DNA of 49,438 nt, from positions 1 to 49,438 of the forward strand of contig JAIPJY010000052.1 in the NCBI GenBank assembly GCA_021733925.1, given 5' to 3'. The notes below the pieces were generated by a model. The model made no database searches. It was not told the DNA's origin and was given only the letters and a program-made list of their open reading frames with translations. This stretch comes from Prosthecobacter sp. GTDB taxonomy: Bacteria; Verrucomicrobiota; Verrucomicrobiia; Verrucomicrobiales; Verrucomicrobiaceae. Numbering within the stretch: the stretch's first letter is position 1; each line of letters starts with the position of its first letter. A program made the translations under genes and the position numbers. Positions 14,941 through 24,200 of this stretch are shown one piece after another.

Positions 14941-15480
14941 ATGATCGTGGTTTTTGCCTCGGCACATCTGGTCTTTCTTCTGTTCGGCATTCTGCCCGTG
15001 CGCTGGCGGGACCGGATTCAGGTGTCTTCCGTGTTCAACATGTATGAGCGCATCACGCGCTGCCACCAGCTCTGGAACATGTTTGAGACCATTCCAAACA
15101 TGAACCGTACGGAAGCGCGGCTGATCGTCCAGGAGGTGGGGCAAAAGCCACGTGAAGTAGGCATGGTGCTGCCAGGACTGCGGCGGTTCTCACAGCACGA
15201 TCAGGTGCGGCTCAACAACTGGATGGTGAATGTCATCTTCAACCCCACACGAGGTGTGTTCCGTGAGTCCTACATGGAAAGTGCGGCGGAAGCGCTGCTC
15301 AGCTCGGGGCGGTACGGCCCCCGGACCCAGGTGAGCCTGGAGGTGATCCCTGCCTACACCCGCAGCCTGCTGGGAGTGCGCTCGCTCAAGGAGATCGCTG
15401 TCGAACGCCCCTCTGTGCTGGGGCCGTTTGAGCTTGGGGCGCTCGTTGCCAAAAAAACTTCGGCTCAACCCAAACCATGA
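14941..15480 (+). CDS. HTTM-partner membrane-anchored protein
   Basis: 179 residues from ATG 14941, preceded by GAGG at good spacing; an in-frame ATG at 14908 lacks a ribosome site. A single amino-terminal membrane segment (MIVVFASAHLVFLLFGILP) anchors a soluble body with NMYERITRCHQLWNMFETIPN. It resembles the small DUF5819-type proteins that accompany HTTM-domain genes, but this is a pattern match only. It overlaps the next gene by ATGA, so the two are coupled. Confidence 0.72.
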   Translation: MIVVFASAHLVFLLFGILPVRWRDRIQVSSVFNMYERITRCHQLWNMFETIPNMNRTEARLIVQEVGQKPREVGMVLPGLRRFSQHDQVRLNNWMVNVIFNPTRGVFRESYMESAAEALLSSGRYGPRTQVSLEVIPAYTRSLLGVRSLKEIAVERPSVLGPFELGALVAKKTSAQPKP

Positions 15481-16382
15481 CGGCCGGCCCCCAGAGTTTT
15501 CAATCCCGATTCACCGGCCTGTTCCTCAACCCGGCGGACTCGCGCATTTACGCCTGCATACGCATCGCGTTCGCGCTCGTGTCGCTGCTGAATCTGATGC
15601 AGATCTGGCCGGACCGTGAGATCTTCTTCACCGATGTGGGGATGGTGGATCAGGAAGTCGTGCGGAAGTACACGGTGGGGGCTTATCTGTCCGTGTTTGA
15701 CCTCTGCCATGACGTCAGCGCAGTCAGCACCTACCTGCTTTTCAGCGGCTGTGGCATGGTGCTGCTGCTGCTGGGCGTGTGGCCCCGGCTGGCGGCAGGC
15801 ATTGTGTATGTCTGGTATGTCTCCTACGCCATGCGCGCCCCGCTGATCCTGGTGGGCTGGGATGAAGTTCTGCGCTCCACCGCGTTTCTGGTGCTGATCT
15901 CCCCCATGCCTGCCTGCTGGTCATTGCGGTCCCGCAAAGCGCGCAAAAAGTCTCCGCCTGAGCTGCAAGTGCCGTGCTACGGCCTGACCCTGATGCGGGT
16001 GCAGCTGGCGGTGATCTACCTGCAGGCTGTGCTGGCGCGGCTGGACAACGAATACTGGATGGGCGGAGACTTCATGAGCTTCTTCCTGCTCTCTCACAAT
16101 GCGCGGTGGCCCGGACTGTGGGTGCTGAACTATGGATTCGTGCTGAAGGTGGTCACCTACCTGACGCTGCTCATTGAGGTCGCGATTCCCTTTCTGCTCA
16201 TGGTCCGCCGCTGGCGTTGGTTTGGCTTCGGCGCAGGGATTCTCCTGCACGCGGGCATCAGCCTCATGTCGTACAACCTGATGCTGTTCTTTCTCGCGAT
16301 GATGACGCTCTACCTGAGCTATTTGCAGCCAGCGGATATGGACTGGCTGCAGCGCCGCCTGCCACGGCCCAGAGCAAGGTAG
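15477..16382 (+). CDS. HTTM-domain (gamma-carboxylase-like) membrane protein
   Basis: 301 residues. The opening FLNPADSRIYACIRIAFALVSLLNLMQIWPDREIFFTDVG and the later LMRVQLAVIYLQAVLARLDNEYWMGGD are typical of the HTTM family, whose best-known relatives include vitamin K-dependent gamma-carboxylases. About eight transmembrane segments are seen. Bacterial members are mostly uncharacterised. It is translationally coupled to the anchored protein upstream, suggesting a two-protein membrane unit. It ends in a hairpin directly after the stop codon. Confidence 0.82.
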   Translation: MTAGPQSFQSRFTGLFLNPADSRIYACIRIAFALVSLLNLMQIWPDREIFFTDVGMVDQEVVRKYTVGAYLSVFDLCHDVSAVSTYLLFSGCGMVLLLLGVWPRLAAGIVYVWYVSYAMRAPLILVGWDEVLRSTAFLVLISPMPACWSLRSRKARKKSPPELQVPCYGLTLMRVQLAVIYLQAVLARLDNEYWMGGDFMSFFLLSHNARWPGLWVLNYGFVLKVVTYLTLLIEVAIPFLLMVRRWRWFGFGAGILLHAGISLMSYNLMLFFLAMMTLYLSYLQPADMDWLQRRLPRPRAR

Positions 16383-16404
16383 GGAGGCTTGTCCCCAAGC
16401 CTCC
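16383..16404 (+). terminator. Hairpin right after the HTTM gene
   Basis: A 9-bp perfect stem (16383-16391 with 16396-16404, loop TCCC) starts at the base after the stop codon. There is no T-run, so it may be an mRNA-protecting hairpin and not an intrinsic terminator. Confidence 0.45.
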
Positions 16405-16499
16405 GCCGAACGTCTCCAGGCTTGCTTTACTGAATCAGTTTCAAAAAAAGCAGCAAGCTGGAGCAGCGGGCCATTTTGCCCCATCCACTCGCGAATGTC

Positions 16500-16531
16500 T
16501 TATACCACGATCAATTGAAAACAGGTCTGTA
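16500..16531 (+). repeat. Solo copy of the MITE-like terminal repeat
   Basis: TATACCACGATCAATTGAAA and the following ACAGGTCTGT match the left terminal repeat at 16673-16705 in the same orientation. No matching right end was found before the complete element, so this is either a remnant or the left end of a nested copy. Confidence 0.65.
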
Positions 16532-16547
16532 TCTCAGCAATGAATCC

Positions 16548-16625
16548 ACCACAGAGGCACGATGAGCGCAGAGATCTGAAGCCGGTCTTGATTGCAAACC
16601 TCTGTGTCCATCGTGCCTCTGTGGT
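16548..16625. repeat. Long palindromic intergenic repeat (CCACAGAGGCACGATG arms)
   Basis: Arms 16548-16564 and 16609-16625 are perfect inverted copies of 17 bases around a 44-base spacer. It lies between the two terminal-repeat copies and adds to the repeat mosaic between 16383 and 16987. Motifs of the CCACAGAGG type are, from memory, common dispersed palindromes in several phyla. Confidence 0.75.
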
Positions 16626-16672
16626 TAAAAATAGGCCCCCTTCTGTCCAGACCTTTTTTAACTGCTCATGAT

Positions 16673-16991
16673 ATTACACCACGGTCAATTGAAAACAGGT
16701 CTGTCCCTGGATCGAATCAGCCGTTCTGCCTGGAGATCATCTCTGTGAGTTTCGCCAGCGGAGCCTCTCTCCTGTCTTGAAGGCCAACGGCCTTCCGCAT
16801 CACAGCGAAGGGATGCCGAGCCTCGGCGAGGCTTCCCTGGTACTGCCCGCCATTCCGCCGCACGCAGGCAGTGCTCCCGCATGCCCCTGTCTGCTCTCGA
16901 TGCCTCCACCCAGTTCGTTGGATCACACTACCGCACAAGTCTCGTCAGTCGGCTGAAAGACAGACCCGTTTTCAATCCAGCGTGGTATTAC
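16673..16991 (+). mobile_element. MITE-like element with 33-bp inverted ends
   Basis: The left end (16673-16705) and the right end (16959-16991) are inverted copies, 26 of 33 positions matching, with the shared core TTGAAAACRGGTCTGTC. The 319-bp body holds two palindromes (AAGGCCAACGGCCTT; GAGCCTCGGCGAGGC) and no gene. The right half recurs at 3-253. The right end carries the TAA stop of the pyruvate dehydrogenase E2 gene. No transposase is inside, so mobilisation would need an enzyme from elsewhere. Target-site duplications were not clear. Confidence 0.7.
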
Positions 16992-18280
16992 ACCAGCATC
17001 AGCGCCGGGTTTTCCAGCAGCTTGCGCATTTCAGCGAGGAAGGTGGCGGCAACAGCGCCATCGACGACACGATGGTCACCGCTGAGACCGACCCACATGC
17101 GCTGACCGACGACGATCTGGCCCTTGTCATTGACGACCGGGGCGGAACGAATGCTGCCGATGGCAACGATGGCGGCCTGAGGTGGATTGATGATGGCGGC
17201 GAACTGATCGATGCCGAAGGCACCCAGGTTCGAGACGGTGATGGTTCCGCCCGCATAGTCATCAGGGCTGAGCTTCTTGTTCTTGGCCTTGCCGGCGAGA
17301 TCTTTGACGCTTTGGCTGATTTCGAGCAGCGTTTTCTTTTCCGCCTGCTTGATGACCGGGGTGACGAGGCCGTCATCAATGGCGATGGCGACGCTGAGAC
17401 CGACGGATTTGAACTTCACGATGGCATCGCCATCCCACGCGGCATTGATCGCAGGCTGGGCCTCGGCGGCGCGGATGACGGACTTGAGGATGAAGTCGTT
17501 GACGGTGTACTTGTTGCCACCGCTCTTCTCGGCAGAAGCATTGAGGTGAGCGCGGAAGGACATCAGCGGTCCGGCATCGACTTCCATCTGCAGGTAGAAA
17601 TGCGGGATCTGCGTCTTCGAGGCCAGGAGGCGCTCGGCGATGATGTTGCGCATGCTGCTGGTCGGCACGCGTTCGTCGTCAGGACCGATCACAGGGCGGA
17701 TGGCCGGTGTGGCAGCCACGCGGCCGGCAGAACCGCCGCCCACAGGGGCGTTTTCGACGTCTTCACGCACGATGCGTCCGCCAGGGCCGGTGCCGACGAG
17801 GGAATTGAGGTCAACACCACGTTCCGCCGCGACCTTTTTGGCAAGCGGGGAGGCTTTGACGCGCAGGGCAGCACCGCCAGCGACAGCGCGGCTCTTGTGC
17901 TGCGGGGCCAGGGGCAGACGCGGACCGGAAGCGGCTGCCTTCGAGGCAGATGCAGCAGGTTTTTTCTCAGCCGCAGGGGCCGGAGCCGCAGCGGCTTTGG
18001 CCTTGGCGATGAGTTCATCCAGGTCTGCCGGGACGGCCTCATCGTCTTCGAGGATCACGGCCAGCGGAGCACCCAGAGGCACTTTGCCGCCAGGCATGGC
18101 GATGAACTTGTGCAGCACCCCTTCAAACGGGCTGGCGTATTCCATGGTGGCCTTGTCGGTCTCAATGTCGGCGATGGCCTTTCCGACGCTGACTTTGTCC
18201 CCTTCCTTGACGGTCCATTTGGCGAGGGTCCCCTCGGTCATGGTGTCACTAAGCTTGGGCATTTCGATGAATTTGGGCAT
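16988..18280 (-). CDS. pdhC: Dihydrolipoamide acetyltransferase, pyruvate dehydrogenase E2
   Basis: 430 residues. E2 passes the acetyl group from E1-bound intermediate to CoA and forms the complex core. Domain order: one lipoyl domain (lipoylated Lys in ETDKATMEYASP, about residue 43), an Ala/Pro-rich linker, the peripheral subunit-binding domain (ASPLAKKVAAERGVDLNSL...GGRIVREDV, about 120-160) and the catalytic domain ending in DHRVVDG (about 402-408; catalytic His). It lies 48 bases after the E1-beta gene in the same operon. Its stop codon lies inside a MITE-like end. A branched-chain E2 is a less likely alternative. Confidence 0.95.
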   Translation of the reverse strand: MPKFIEMPKLSDTMTEGTLAKWTVKEGDKVSVGKAIADIETDKATMEYASPFEGVLHKFIAMPGGKVPLGAPLAVILEDDEAVPADLDELIAKAKAAAAPAPAAEKKPAASASKAAASGPRLPLAPQHKSRAVAGGAALRVKASPLAKKVAAERGVDLNSLVGTGPGGRIVREDVENAPVGGGSAGRVAATPAIRPVIGPDDERVPTSSMRNIIAERLLASKTQIPHFYLQMEVDAGPLMSFRAHLNASAEKSGGNKYTVNDFILKSVIRAAEAQPAINAAWDGDAIVKFKSVGLSVAIAIDDGLVTPVIKQAEKKTLLEISQSVKDLAGKAKNKKLSPDDYAGGTITVSNLGAFGIDQFAAIINPPQAAIVAIGSIRSAPVVNDKGQIVVGQRMWVGLSGDHRVVDGAVAATFLAEMRKLLENPALMLV

Positions 18281-18328
18281 GGCGAAGACGGATGAAAAGT
18301 TTTGAGAGGGGTCGATGAAGGAGACGGA

Positions 18329-19324
18329 TCAGAAAATGCTGAGCGCTTTGGCGACAACGACTTCCGCCGTCGGCAGCTGCAGGGCTTCAAGCGGCGGGCT
18401 GTAGATCGCGGGGGAGTCGAGGCTGCACACGCGCTGCACGGGAGCGTCGAGTTCGTCAAAAATTCGCTCCTGAATCATATAAGCGATCTGGGCGCCGATG
18501 CCGCAGTAGGGCTTGTTCTCTTCGACATAGACGGCGCGGTGGGTTTTCGCGACGGAGGCAAGGATGGTGTCTTCATCCAGCGGACGGATGGTGCGCAGAT
18601 CGACGACTTCGGCGCTGATGCCGTGCTCTTCTTCCAGGATCTTCGCGGCTTCCAGGCAGGTGATGACCGCCTTGCCATGGGCAATGAGGGAGATGTCGGT
18701 GCCTTCGCGCTTCACATCGGCCAGACCGAGGGGGATGAAAAGTTCGCCGTCAGGCAGTTCATCATTGGAGGGCACATCCCATTTTTCGCCGTAGAGCTTG
18801 GTGCTCTCCATGAACATGACGGGGTCATTGTCACGGATGGCAGCCTTCATGAGGCCCTTGGCATCGTAGGCGTTGCTGGGGCAGACGCACTTCATGCCGG
18901 GGAAGCTGGCCATGATGTTTTCCGGGGTGTGGGAGTGGGTGGCGCCCACGCTGGTGCCGCCGTTGGCGGGGCCGCGGATGACGATGGGGACGTTGATCTT
19001 GCCACCGCTCATGTAGCGCACCATCGCGCCGTTGTTGACGATTTGGTCCCAGGCGACCGTGTAGAAGCTCCAGAACATGAGTTCCATCACCGGACGCACG
19101 CCCAGCATGCTGGCCCCGATGCCCATCCCGATAAATCCGGCCTCGCTGATGGGGGTGTCCACCAGGCGCTTGTCGCCCCACTTGTCCCAGAGACCTTCCG
19201 TCACCTTGTAAGCACCGTTGTACTGGGCGACCTCCTCGCCCATGACCACAACCATGGGATCGCGAGCAATTTCTTCGTCAAGGGCTTCACGGATGGCTTC
19301 GCGGTAGGAAATTTGGCGGGGCAT
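18329..19324 (-). CDS. pdhB: Pyruvate dehydrogenase E1 component, beta subunit
   Basis: 331 residues from ATG 19324 (MPRQISYREAIREALDEEIARD), the conserved start; the open frame reaches further upstream but without family similarity. The transketolase pyrimidine-binding region (VMGEEVAQYNGAYKVTEGL, DTPISEAGFIGMGIGASMLG) and the carboxyl transketolase domain (VVDLRTIRPLDEDTILASV) are intact. It needs an alpha subunit to bind thiamine diphosphate, but no pdhA lies upstream; the next gene is the divergent sigma factor. The genes are therefore split in this genome. Confidence 0.95.
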   Translation of the reverse strand: MPRQISYREAIREALDEEIARDPMVVVMGEEVAQYNGAYKVTEGLWDKWGDKRLVDTPISEAGFIGMGIGASMLGVRPVMELMFWSFYTVAWDQIVNNGAMVRYMSGGKINVPIVIRGPANGGTSVGATHSHTPENIMASFPGMKCVCPSNAYDAKGLMKAAIRDNDPVMFMESTKLYGEKWDVPSNDELPDGELFIPLGLADVKREGTDISLIAHGKAVITCLEAAKILEEEHGISAEVVDLRTIRPLDEDTILASVAKTHRAVYVEENKPYCGIGAQIAYMIQERIFDELDAPVQRVCSLDSPAIYSPPLEALQLPTAEVVVAKALSIF

Positions 19325-19723
19325 GGCAATTTTGAGGGACCAGTAAGTCGGGGAAGGAGCGGGCGGTGTCAAGCGGGCGGCTGCATCGAGAAAAGACAAA
19401 CTGCCAGCCCAGATAAAAAGCGAAATTGGCTGCCCGGAGGCTCTCAAAGCTCAAAAAGTGCCGATTTGCAGGTGATTTTATTAACAAATCTTAACTTTTT
19501 TTAGAAATGATGTTGACGATTACCCGAAAGTTTAGTTGATCGGAGTCAGTCATTATATTGCACGTGCCACATTCCCTCGGTCCATTCACCTATACTGGCC
19601 GCAAACTTGCTCAAAAAACACGAGCGAAGTGTAAAATTGCTTTTATACTGACTACCCCCTGCGTCTCAGCTCGGGGCAAGGACGTTGGTCCTTGTGTTGT
19701 ATTACCCCACTAGAACGCTCAAT
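19325..19723. promoter_or_regulatory. Divergent promoter region between pdhB and the sigma factor
   Basis: A 399-base gene-free stretch. It has an AT-rich patch (about 19470-19510, ATTTTATTAACAAATCTTAA) on the pdh side. Two TATACT hexamers (near 19591 and 19653) could be -10 elements for the sigma-factor gene, though no good -35 partner was seen. A 7-bp hairpin (19677-19683 with 19688-19694, loop GTTG) lies about 30 bases before the sigma-factor ATG. Confidence 0.4.
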
Positions 19724-20617
19724 ATGGAACTCGACGGAGGCATTAAGATTTACCTGCGTGAGATCGGCAAGACTGACTTGCTGACTCCCGACCAGGAGGT
19801 CGAGCTTGCTGAACGCATCAAACGCGGCGACCCCGAAGCCCGTTCGCACATGATTCGTGCGAACTTGCGCCTCGTGGTGAAGATCGCCCAGGATTACGCC
19901 AACTACGGTCTGCCACTTCTCGACCTCATTTCTGAAGGAAACATCGGCCTGATGAAGGCCGTGGAACGCTTCGATCCGAACAAGGGTGGCAAACTTTCAA
20001 CCTACGCCGCCTGGTGGATCAAACAGTCCATCAAACGCGCCCTCGCCAACCAGTCCAAGACCATCCGCCTTCCTGTCCACATGGTGGACAAGATCAGCAA
20101 GATGCGCCGTGTGGCCATGGCGATGTCCGAAGAACTCGGCCGCGAACCCACCGACGACGAACTCTCCGAAGAAATCGGCATTGATCGTGCCAAGCTCAGC
20201 CAGCTCAAGGTCGCCTCCATGCGCCCTGCCTCGCTCGACGCCCCGATCAGCGACGACGACAGCACCGAGTTCGGCGAAATCGTCGGCGACGAAAACGCCC
20301 AGACCCCGTTCGACCTGCTCTCGCACAAGAACATGCACAGCCAGCTCGATGGCCTGCTGACCGTTCTCGACGAACGCGAACGCAAGATCATCGACGCCCG
20401 CTTCGGCCTTGCCGGCCAGAAGCCCCGCACCCTGGAAGAAGTCGGTCAGGAGTTCGGCGTCACCCGCGAACGTATCCGTCAGCTGCAAAACATCGCCCTG
20501 CGCAAGCTCCGCCGTGCCCTGCAGAAGAAGGAAGACCCCATTCCAAAAGCTCTCCGCAACGCCGGTGGCAAGAAGAAGCGCAAAAAAGCCGCTGCCGCCG
20601 AAGCCGAGGACGATTAA
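19724..20617 (+). CDS. RpoD/SigA-like sigma-70 factor (short form)
   Basis: 297 residues from ATG 19724. The region 1.2 start is GGIKIYLREIGKTDLL. Region 2 contains RANLRLVVKIAQDYANYGLPLLDLISEGN and TYAAWWIKQSIKRAL. Region 3 and region 4 follow, the last with the -35-binding helix EVGQEFGVTRERIRQLQNIA. Region 1.1 is absent, so the protein is shorter than E. coli RpoD and closer in build to primary or group 2 sigma factors of some other phyla. A basic KKKRKKAAAAE tail ends it. Whether it is the main housekeeping sigma cannot be decided here. A strong terminator follows. Confidence 0.92.
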   Translation: MELDGGIKIYLREIGKTDLLTPDQEVELAERIKRGDPEARSHMIRANLRLVVKIAQDYANYGLPLLDLISEGNIGLMKAVERFDPNKGGKLSTYAAWWIKQSIKRALANQSKTIRLPVHMVDKISKMRRVAMAMSEELGREPTDDELSEEIGIDRAKLSQLKVASMRPASLDAPISDDDSTEFGEIVGDENAQTPFDLLSHKNMHSQLDGLLTVLDERERKIIDARFGLAGQKPRTLEEVGQEFGVTRERIRQLQNIALRKLRRALQKKEDPIPKALRNAGGKKKRKKAAAAEAEDD

Positions 20618-20632
20618 GATCCATCAATCACA

Positions 20633-20663
20633 AAGCCGGAGTCGCAAGACTCCGGCTTTTTTT
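20633..20663 (+). terminator. Intrinsic terminator after the sigma factor
   Basis: AAGCCGGAGTC (20633-20643), loop GCAA, GACTCCGGCTT (20648-20658), then TTTTT: an 11-bp stem with a T-run, 15 bases after the stop. Its symmetry suggests it may also serve the convergent gene ending at 20669. Confidence 0.92.
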
Positions 20664-20668
20664 GTGGG

Positions 20669-21244
20669 CTATTTTGCCACCGGCAATAACTGCACCGCAT
20701 CCGCAATCACCACCTTGTCCGCCTCCGTCCCCTCATTGGACACCCGCACCCACCCCGCACGCCCTTCTTCAAACCGAAATGTGCCCAGCGTGCGAAACAG
20801 CCGCCCATACTCCGGCTCCTGCTGCTGATTCACAATGACCTTCGCCTCCCCATCCGCATGATGAATGGTCACCGGCGTCTTCGTCGAACGCCGCACATTG
20901 TAGCAATGCGCCAGCCGCACCTCATACCAGCCCGCTTTTGGAAGATTGGGCGTGAAAGTCACCGATTTGCTCCCCTTCCCTGCTTTCATGTCATGCAGAT
21001 AACCCAACCCCACATACGGCGGCGTGTGGGTTGAGTACTGCCACTCCCCCACCAGCTCCGCATCCATCTCATCCACCACAATTCCCGGCAGCATTGCCGA
21101 ATCCGACACAACAAACTTCACCATCTCCGGCCGGTCCACCTCGCCCGGCGGATGAATGTTTGCGATGGCCTTCGGGTGCGGTTTGAGCGCTTCGGCTGCC
21201 ATGGCTGCGCTGAAGATGGATGCTGCGATTAAAAAAAGTCTCAT
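20669..21244 (-). CDS. Secreted protein with golvesin-C-like domain
   Basis: 191 residues with a signal peptide (MRLFLIAASIFSAAMAAEA). The body fits the golvesin/xanthan-lyase carboxyl-domain pattern: IVVDEMDAELVGEWQYSTHTPPYVGLGYLHD, a middle GWYEVRLAHCYNVRRSTKTPVTIHHADG and a terminal ADKVVIADAVQLLP. Such beta-sandwich domains are usually attached to polysaccharide-active enzymes; here the domain stands alone. It lies 28 bases downstream of the large CxxCH protein gene on the same strand, so the two may form an operon. Confidence 0.78.
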   Translation of the reverse strand: MRLFLIAASIFSAAMAAEALKPHPKAIANIHPPGEVDRPEMVKFVVSDSAMLPGIVVDEMDAELVGEWQYSTHTPPYVGLGYLHDMKAGKGSKSVTFTPNLPKAGWYEVRLAHCYNVRRSTKTPVTIHHADGEAKVIVNQQQEPEYGRLFRTLGTFRFEEGRAGWVRVSNEGTEADKVVIADAVQLLPVAK

Positions 21245-21272
21245 GTCTCATATCACGAAACCTGCTGCGAAT

Positions 21273-24200
21273 TTACTTCCCCGCCTTTTCATTCATCAAG
21301 TAGCCGAGCAGGTTGATGAACGTCGCCTCATCCAGCGTCAGTCCAAACACAGGCGGCATGAGCGACATGGGTGTCGTCACATCCTTCGCGAGATCGTTCT
21401 TGGAAACACGATGTTCCTGACCTGCGGCATCGGCGAGGATCAAGACCTGACCTGCTTCGCCTTTGAGGAAGCCGCTGAGAGCGGAGCCATCCTTCAGCGT
21501 CAGCGTGTGCAGATGGAAATGCGCATCCACGTTGCGATTCGGGTCGAGGATATCTTCGCTCAACCGCTCCGCTCCGCGTGCGCCGATGCCATCGAGCTGC
21601 GGACCGATCAAACCACCCGCACCACGGATCTGATGACACACCGCGCAGTTCGTCGTGAACACCGTCTTCCCCGCCGCAACATCCGGCTTTGCTTCGGCAA
21701 ACGCAGCAGCACGTGAAGCAATCAATGCATCGAGCTGTTTCCGCTGCTCGGGTGAAACAGGCAATGGTGGTGGCGCAGGTCTGGGCGGCAGATAAGCGAC
21801 GAGTTTCTCACGCAGCGCCGCCGGTGCCGTGTGCTGTAGTAGCATGGCGAGGGTTTTGAGCGCACCGCGCGTGCTGTCTTCGTTTTGGAATTCATTCACG
21901 CTCACCACTGCGGGTTCAATGCGCGTGACACCCAGCCACGCATAGGACTTCCCGTCATCGCCATCAACGATCTCGAGCCTTACGGACTTGTCGGCATGTT
22001 TCGCGAGATCGAGTCCCACTCGCTGACACACATCATTGCGCGGCGGGAACACGCTGGCGAGCGTGGCACCGCTCTGCGCATCCACCACGCGCACGAGGTT
22101 CTTGTCATGCGCTTTCGCCGCCGGTGATCCACGATGACCGTTGATCCAAAGCGCGAGCTTCGCTGGCGCAGCAAAGGACTTGGATTTCAAGACACCGGTG
22201 AGCTTCTCCTCATCGCCACCGCCCTTGGCCATGCTTTGCAGCACCTGTGCATTCGTACCATCCGCACAATTCCGCGTCTGCAGGGACCACTTGGCATCAC
22301 CAAGAGTGGCCCATGAGGGCGCGGGCTGTTTGCTCGTGGAATCGAGAAGTTGTGTGGCGAGTTCCTGCGCCCACTGCAACAACTCGGGATTCGCAGGAGC
22401 CCCGCGCTCGCTGAGGCCGTTGTGGAGGGCCTGAATCATTTCAAGCTGGGTTGAGAGTGATTTCGTCGCGCTTTCCTGATGTTCCTTTGAAAGCGCGGAT
22501 TTCAACAGCTCAGGGTCACCATAACGGGCGACGTGTCCGAGAATCAAAGGCCGCGCCATGGAGCCTTTAGAGTCCAAAGTTTCCATCCGCCACAGCCACG
22601 CGCTGGCTTCGGCATTTGGCGTGGCCAGAACAACCTCGGCGGCACCTGTGGCGTCGGGAGGCAGAGCCTTGAAGTTCCCGGGCAGGGAGAGAGCTCGCCT
22701 CAAGGCGATCTTGGTGGTCAGCGTGATCGTGGGGTCGTTCTTCCTGGTTCCCCTGGAAAGCAAAGACTGAAGTTCCTGCACCGCCCCCGGATCCTCCGAA
22801 GCCCCAAGACACTCGATCTTAGCTTTACGATTTTCCGCAGAATCACGGGTTTCAACCGCCTTGCCATTCGTCACATTGAACTCCGTTGTCTCACCGACAA
22901 CTCTTGATGTGACAGTTACATGACTGCTCACACCTGGAATTGTGACATGGTCAAATTCAGGCAGGGCGTGAGCAAAATAACCAGGCACTGCTGTCTGATC
23001 CCTGAAGGCACTCAGGACCTTGTAGCAGTGGGCCGAGTTGAAAAGATCCAGTGATTCAATGCGCTTGAACTGGCTGGCTCCCGCTTTCCCAAACCGGGCG
23101 CCGATCCAAAGGCCATGGGCCATGCGCAGGGACATTCCTGGAGTCAGCGGAGTTTTGGGGCTCGATTGGGGTATGACTGAAACAACCTCTTCGAACGCTG
23201 CCTCGCCCCTCTGGCTGATCAGCTCTCCCGCAAGATAACGGCGTCCGAGGTTTGGGGACTCCAGCTGCTGCGCCAGCTCCTTGTACGACAATTTTTCCAA
23301 CTGGCAGTCGGTCAGAGATTTGGCGTGGTCATCTTTCACCACCCGCCAGATTCTGCCGCGCTCCTTGTCACGTCCCGGATGGTCCAACGGGACTTCGTAG
23401 TGGCCGATGATCTTGTTGTAGAAGTCGGCGATGTAGAGGGCGTTGTCGGGGCCGAGTTGGAGATCGACGGGGCGGAACCAGGGGTCGTCGCTGGTGATGA
23501 AGTCGGGCTGTTCGTTGGCCTTGGGGGTGGCACCATTGAAGGTGACCTTGTCGTGGTTCACGTTAGAGGTGACGCAGTTGCCCACCAGCGTGTGGTCGTC
23601 CCACTCGGGACCCCAGACGCCGCCGTCGAGGTAAACGATGCCGCAGATGCCGGTGGATCCGTGGCTGTGCTCACACATGACGGGGGCGAAGCCGAGGCCA
23701 TCATCGGGTTTGCCGAAGCTGGGATAGCACGCGCCACGGATGTGCTGATAGATGGGTGAGCTGTGGCAGTCGGCGCTGTAGAGATTGCCAAAGCGATCCC
23801 AGCAGAGGCCGAAGGGATTCACCTGGCCGCTGGTCCATTTTTCGACACGCGAGCCGTCAGGACGAAAGCGGAAGACGTTGCCGCTGTGGAGATCGAGCGT
23901 GCTGCCGTCCTTGGCTTTGAAGTGGCTCGTGTTGTTAAACCCATGCGTGGCATACACCCAGCCGTCGAGGCCAAGGCGGAAGCTGCTGCACATGCCGTGC
24001 GTGTCTTTTTCATAGCCGAGCGGGCCGAAGAGAATCTCGCGGTGATCGGCTTTGTCATCGCCATCGGTGTCGGCGAAGTACCAGATGTTGGGAATGCTCC
24101 AGGCGATGCAGCCGGCCTTGTGCTCGGGCTTGTGCCAGGGGAGAACACCGGTGGGGATGTTGAGGCCGTCGGCGAAGTCGGTGACCTTGTCGGCCTTGCC

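Noticed and set aside
16871-18295. Plus-strand open frame opposite the pyruvate dehydrogenase E2 gene
   Set aside because: Antisense shadow; composition follows the codon bias of E2 and no domain is seen.
18302-19504. Plus-strand open frame opposite pdhB
   Set aside because: Antisense shadow of E1-beta; no recognisable protein pattern.
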